The notes under the pieces were generated by a model, which did not search any database, was not told where the DNA came from, and was given only the letters and a program-made list of their open reading frames with translations. Below are positions 62,401 through 64,000 of a DNA stretch of 64,000 nucleotides, one piece after another. The DNA is taken from NCBI GenBank assembly GCA_036852015.1, contig JAANDG010000575.1:1-64000 (forward strand). Reading direction: 5' to 3'. How positions within the stretch are numbered: position 1 is the first letter of the stretch; every line of letters starts with the position of its first letter. The position numbers and the translations under genes were made by a program. Source of the DNA: Pelodera strongyloides (Eukaryota; Nematoda; Chromadorea; Rhabditida; Rhabditidae).

Positions 62401-64000
62401 TGAAGCCACCGAACAAGTGTCGACATCGGCTATTGAGGAATCCGAATCTGAAGCCGCTGCGGAAGCTACGACTGAGGCAGGAGAAGAAGCAACTGCTCCA
62501 CCAGCAGAAGAGCCAACGACTGTTGCTGAGGCCAGTGGAGAAGAGGCAACAACACAACCGACAGAAGAAACTTCTCTTGCCGAAGCGATTGACGAAGAAC
62601 CCGCAGTCGTCAAGGCTGAGAAAGTGGCCAACACCGCGGCTGAGTCTACTACATCGCCAACAGAAGAAACAACAGTATTTGAGGAAGGCACAACATTCAT
62701 AAAGGCTAGTGGAGAAGAGGCAAGCAAGGAAGCCACCGAGCAAGCTACGACCGAAGCAGCCGAAGAGTCCGCAGCGGAAGCCGCTGAGGAAGCTACTACT
62801 CAGGCAGCGGAAGAAGCGACTACTCAAATCGCAGAAGCGCAAACGACTGTTTCTGAGTCTAGTGGAGAAGAGTCAACCACGGAAGCCACCGAGCAATCTA
62901 CGACATCGACTACTGAAGAGTCCGCATTTGAAGCAACTGAAGAAGGTACTACTCAGGCAACGGAAGAAGCGGCTACAGCTGCATCGGAAAAAGCGACTAC
63001 TCCAACCGCAGAAGAGCAAACGACTGTATCTGAGGCTAGTGGAGAAGAGGCAACAGCTGAAGCCACCGAGCAAGTGTCGACATCGGCTACTGAGGAATCT
63101 GAATCTGAAGCCGCTGCGGAAGCTACGACTGAGGCAGGAGAAGAAGCAACTGCTCCACCAGCAAAAGAGCCAACGACTGTTGCTGAGGCCAGCGGAGAAG
63201 AGGCAACAACACAACCGACAGAAGAAACTTCTCTTGCCGAAGCGATTGACGAAGAACCCGCAGTCGTCAAGGCTGAGAAATTGGCCAACACCGCGGCTGA
63301 GTCGACTACATCGCCAACAGAAGAAACAACAGCTGCTGAGGAATCCACAACTGTCACCATGGCCAGTGAAGAAGAGGCAAGTACGGAAGCCACCGAGCAA
63401 GCTACGACCGCAGCAGCCGAAGAGTCCGCAGCAGAAGCGGTTGAAGAAGCTACTACTCAGGCACCGGAAGAAGCGACTACTCAAATCGCAGAAGCGCAAA
63501 CGACTGTTTCTGAGTCTAGTGGAGAAGAGTCAACCACGGAAGCCAACGAGCAATCTACGACGTCGGTTACTGAAGAGTCCGCCTCTGAAGCAACTGAAGA
63601 AGGTACTACTCAGGCAACGGAAGAAGCGGCTGCAGCTGCAGCGGAAGAAGCGACTACTCCAACCACAGAAGAGAAAACAACTGTTGCTGAGGCCAGTGGA
63701 GAAGAAACAACAACTGAAGCCCCCGAGCAAGTGTCGACATCGGCTATTGAGGGATCCGAATCTGAAGCCGCTGCGGAAGCTACAACTGAGGTAGGAGAAG
63801 AAGCAACAGCTCCACCAGCAGAAGAGCCAACGATTGTTGCTGAGGCCAGTGGAGAAGAATCAGCAACTGAAGCCACCGAGCAAGTGTCGACATCGGCTAT
63901 TGAGGAATCCGAATCTGAAGCCGCTGCGGAAGCTACGACTGAGGCAGGAGAAGAAGCAACTGCTCCACCAGCAAAAGAGCCAACGACTGTTGTTGAGGCC
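26884..64000 (+). CDS. giant secreted PAN/Apple-module protein with Thr/Glu-rich, Ser-Gly-containing repeats (3' end beyond window)
   Basis: Predicted extracellular matrix, mucin or proteoglycan-like protein. Exons: 26884-26980, 40990-41084, 41367-41458, 42197-42303, 43517-43639, 44029-44088, 45583-45816, 46085-46684, 47019-47063, 47293-47334, 47626-47756, 48080-48254, 49423-49554, 50889-50967, 51252-51427, 51643-51750, 51914-52159, 52258-52338, 52450-52568, 52663-52807, 52896-53105, 53278-53361, 53481-53599, 53693-53837, 53936-54145, 54316-54399, 54520-54638, 54733-54877, 54981-55190, 55337-55420, 55627-55745, 55840-55984, 56162-56542, 56675-56793, 57056-57197, 57334-57393, 57513 to the edge. 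Phases agree throughout, giving about 1,754 residues before the last exon and at least 2,160 in it. Exon 1 is a signal peptide ([18 protein letters not shown], cut near TIA-KP). A possible extra exon at 47152-47208 breaks phase and was left out. Species-specific orthology was not identified. Confidence 0.8.
28235..28277. repeat. interstitial TTAGGC-type array
   Basis: Reads CCTAACCCTAAGCTTAGACC then TAAGCCTAAGCCTAAGG: degenerate GCCTAA units. Confidence 0.8.
28510..28560. repeat. (CT)n microsatellite
   Basis: About 25 uninterrupted CT dinucleotides. Confidence 0.98.
28708..28760. repeat. interstitial TTAGGC-type array
   Basis: Four perfect GCCTAA units (AAGCCTAAGCCTAAGCC...) flanked by degenerate ones. 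Confidence 0.88.
29683..29708 (+). repeat. retroposon-like tail, shared with 50369
   Basis: ACTCTTCTCCTTTATATAAT followed by AAGATTG also occurs at 50369-50395, with weaker similarity upstream (TTTCGTT...CAAAC). It is a dispersed element end. Confidence 0.65.
29750..29788. repeat. interstitial TTAGGC-type array
   Basis: ACTTAGGCTTAGGCTAAATC then TTAGGC. Confidence 0.78.
34838..35110 (-). repeat. tRNA-headed retroposon remnant (SINE- or LINE-end-like)
   Basis: On the minus strand a Pol III-like A box (GGCGCAATACGTTAGCC) and B box (GGGTTCGATGCCC) lie about 40 nt apart at 35020-35095. The downstream frame contains [18 protein letters not shown], loosely like the Trp-Asn-x-x-Pro end of non-LTR reverse transcriptases. 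There is no long open frame, so this is a degraded copy at best. Confidence 0.4.
36545..36689. repeat. (CT)n-rich tract
   Basis: CT/CCCT-rich sequence ends in about 35 nearly uninterrupted CT units. Frames through it give only Ser-Leu or Arg-Glu runs. Confidence 0.97.
37633..38052. repeat. 420-bp TIR element with TTAA ends
   Basis: The left end TTAAAGGAGGAGGCTCACGA continues GAATGAAGTGCTC, then GGTTTCCTTTTATCGA. The right end is its reverse complement over about 45 bp (TCGATAAAAGGAAAC, then GAGCACTTCATTCTCG, then TCCTCCTTTAA). TTAA at both tips suggests a TTAA target site, as used by piggyBac-type transposases. No coding sequence. Confidence 0.88.
38288..38462. repeat. (GA)n-rich tract
   Basis: GGGAGGGAGG sequence grades into GAGAGA runs interrupted by AAAG. 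Confidence 0.95.
38700..38855. repeat. inverted-repeat element, GGGTTTCCAAGTAT family
   Basis: Left CTGGGGTTTACAAGTATCC and right CATACTTGGAAACCCATAA are imperfect complements, like the ends of the 23935-24216 element. Confidence 0.65.
39519..39830. repeat. GC-rich 312-bp foldback element
   Basis: Terminal inverted repeat of about 60 bp: GAAACTTGGCGACATCGCCG continuing CGCCAAAAATGAGGGTCCG at the left, exact complement at the right ending TGTCGCCAAGTTTC. The interior is rich in GCGC/CGCC. No open frame has family resemblance. Confidence 0.9.
39879..39899. repeat. interstitial TTAGGC array
   Basis: TTAGGCTTAGGCTTAGGC, about 50 bp after the GC-rich foldback. Confidence 0.9.
40200..40343. repeat. 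TTAAAGCG-family MITE copy
   Basis: Starts TTAAAGCGGTATGATGTGG and ends CCTTTTGCTTTAA; the interior is diverged. Confidence 0.6.
40534..40555. repeat. degenerate TTAGGC array
   Basis: CTTAGGCTTAGGGCTTAGGG. Confidence 0.65.
40690..40863. repeat. TTAAAGCG-family MITE copy, right end lost
   Basis: Left TTAAAGCGGTAAACATCCAG then TTTTGAAACGTATGG. The right inner arm ATACGTTTCAAAAATTGGC is present, but the GCTTTAA tip is missing. Confidence 0.6.
40990..42303 (+). other. PAN/Apple-like module 1 of the giant protein (three exons)
   Basis: Exons 40990-41084, 41367-41458 and 42197-42303. The Cys pattern is NCPDD, then [17 protein letters not shown], then RCSLYYFSAYNC, ending CLRC. The last two cysteines (C-x-x-C) recur at the end of every later module. 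This module has one more intron than the others. Confidence 0.7.
41959..42138. repeat. TTAAAGCG-family MITE between exons 3 and 4
   Basis: Left TTAAAGCAACATAACTTCCG then CTTTTTGAAACGGATG. Right ATCCGTTTCAAAAATCGGC then TGTTATATCGCTTTA. The interior has ACACTCATTTGCATATGG and a duplicated TGCATTCCTATGTATG. Confidence 0.8.
45583..46684 (+). other. Thr/Ser/Glu-rich linker exons of the giant protein
   Basis: Exons 45583-45816 and 46085-46684 encode 278 residues of low-complexity Thr/Ser/Glu/Pro sequence (for example [20 protein letters not shown]), suited to dense O-glycosylation. Codons vary, so this is older than the tandem repeats further right. The intron between them has a degenerate TTAGGC array (45824-45861). 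Confidence 0.7.
47626..48254 (+). other. PAN/Apple-like module 2 (two exons)
   Basis: Exons 47626-47756 and 48080-48254. Pattern [10 protein letters not shown], then [12 protein letters not shown] split by the intron from [13 protein letters not shown], then PCEDL, ending TCVTC. The intron position after the C-x-x-x-C-x-x-x-x-C core is the same as in later modules. Confidence 0.78.
48308..48904. repeat. foldback element whose arms are tandem GGACACC(A/C)TTGG repeats
   Basis: The left arm starts TTTTAAAAGGGGCTTATTGG, continues ATAATACACCCGGACACC, then about nine 10-12-bp GGACACCCTTGGACACCAGTG-type units. The right arm (48787-48904) is its complement (GGTGTCCAAGGGTGTCC...), ending CCAATAAGCCTTTAAAAG. 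The ~350 bp between the arms is unique and non-coding. It lies in the intron between module 2 and the next linker. Confidence 0.9.
49953..50004. repeat. two adjacent perfect tri-loop hairpins
   Basis: GAAGAGCCC-TAC-GGGCTCTTC (49953-49973) and AATCGGCC-TTC-GGCCGATT (49986-50004), 12 bp apart in an AT-rich intron. Confidence 0.9.
50203..50395 (+). repeat. tRNA-derived SINE-like element
   Basis: Head with A box TAGCTCAACCGG and B box GGTTCGAATCTC, anticodon-like CTGTGAA loop and an extended variable region. The acceptor ends do not pair properly. An unrelated body follows, then a tail (CTTCTCCTTTATATAATAAG) shared with 29683. It lies in an intron of the giant gene. A functional tRNA-His(GUG) is unlikely given the stem mismatches. 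Confidence 0.55.
50889..51427 (+). other. PAN/Apple-like module 3 (two exons)
   Basis: Exons 50889-50967 and 51252-51427. Pattern [53 protein letters not shown], ending QCFRC. The intron falls earlier than in other modules (phase 2, before KCAALC). Confidence 0.78.
52258..55420 (+). repeat. three ~1.03-kb tandem duplicates, each a PAN module plus two linkers (modules 4-6)
   Basis: PAN exon pairs start at 52450/52663, 53481/53693 and 54520/54733. Each is followed by a 210-bp linker exon (FGNKKKPS then Thr/Glu-rich) and an 84-bp linker exon ending EGTG. PAN pattern: [30 protein letters not shown], intron, [26 protein letters not shown], ending VHCVSC. Exon lengths (119, 145, 210, 84 bp) are identical in all three. 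The second and third copies are almost identical even in introns, indicating recent duplication or gene conversion. Confidence 0.9.
55627..56542 (+). other. PAN module 7 plus a long linker
   Basis: Exons 55627-55745, 55840-55984 and 56162-56542. The same exon structure as modules 4-6 but more diverged ([32 protein letters not shown]). Its linker is extended to 127 residues of Thr/Glu/Ala repeats and ends [13 protein letters not shown]. Confidence 0.85.
56675..57393 (+). other. PAN module 8 and short linker
   Basis: Exons 56675-56793 and 57056-57197 ([45 protein letters not shown], ending VHCVSC), then exon 57334-57393 ([20 protein letters not shown]). It is the last cysteine module before the repeat exon. 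Confidence 0.85.
57513..64000 (+). other. single giant repeat exon: Thr/Glu/Ala-rich with Ser-Gly-Glu-Glu motifs
   Basis: One open frame from the acceptor at 57512 to the window edge (6,488 bp), starting [20 protein letters not shown]. It has no cysteine and almost no aromatic residues. Short units of about 50-58 residues carry [24 protein letters not shown] sequence. A longer unit, with [20 protein letters not shown] then PPPEETT, occurs about ten times (near 58096, 58750, 59285, 59906, 60447, 61030, 61356, 61987 truncated, 62595, 63253). Around 40 positions carry S-G-E-E or close variants (ASEEE, TSDEE). Acidic Ser-Gly sites are typical chondroitin attachment contexts, and the Thr density suggests O-glycans. 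Function is inferred. The exon end is not in the window. Confidence 0.85.

Noticed and set aside
57433..63876. Many long open frames on the minus strand and in the other plus frame of the repeat exon (up to ~360 codons)
   Set aside because: They are by-products of the repetitive GAA/GCA/ACT codon pattern, which lacks stops in several frames. They give monotonous Arg/Lys/Gln/Leu or Ser/Val/Ala sequence with no family resemblance. The true frame continues smoothly from spliced upstream exons.
1..64000. CRISPR arrays, bacterial operons or phage genes
   Set aside because: No direct-repeat/spacer array, no operonic gene packing and no ribosome binding sites; the introns and gene families are animal.

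Overview
The window is nuclear DNA of a nematode. The evidence is interstitial arrays of TTAGGC (the nematode telomere hexamer) at about ten places, introns with GTAAGT-type donors and TTTCAG-type acceptors, acceptor sites immediately upstream of start codons (compatible with spliced-leader trans-splicing), and gene content matching animal families. All five protein genes recognised are on the + strand. Their exons were rebuilt by hand from splice sites, reading-frame continuity and family resemblance; no search was run.

Layout. 223-1596: last three exons of an ACAP/centaurin-beta ArfGAP (cnt-1 type), ankyrin repeats plus C-terminal tail. 3218-8768: a nine-exon TruB-family pseudouridine synthase of the TRUB2 type. 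Its fourth intron holds a 2.6-kb palindromic array of ten tRNA-like units, five on each strand. 9731-9802: an ordinary tRNA-Glu(UUC). 13041-14778: a five-exon EXPERA/emopamil-binding family membrane protein. 16447-19257: an eight-exon PACRG orthologue (ciliary inner-junction protein). 19258-26883: a gene-poor stretch full of small inverted-repeat elements.

26884-64000 (open at the right edge): one very large secreted-protein gene. A signal-peptide exon is followed by a 14-kb intron, then eight PAN/Apple-type cysteine modules alternating with Thr/Glu/Ser-rich linkers, then a single exon of at least 6.5 kb. That exon encodes a long acidic Thr/Glu/Ala repeat carrying dozens of Ser-Gly dipeptides in acidic context, so the product looks like a mucin or proteoglycan of the cuticle, eggshell or another extracellular matrix. 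Modules 4-7 come from recent ~1-kb tandem duplications whose introns are still nearly identical.

Non-coding DNA is dominated by foldback/MITE-like elements. One family has TTAAAGCG... ends, others have CTTGG... or GGACACC... ends, and there are low-complexity (CT)n tracts and the TTAGGC arrays. The most unusual items are the palindromic tRNA-like array inside a tRNA-modifying-enzyme gene, the apparent Asp-to-Glu change at that enzyme's catalytic position, and the giant Ser-Gly-rich PAN protein. The genes share no evident pathway and look like independent neighbours.
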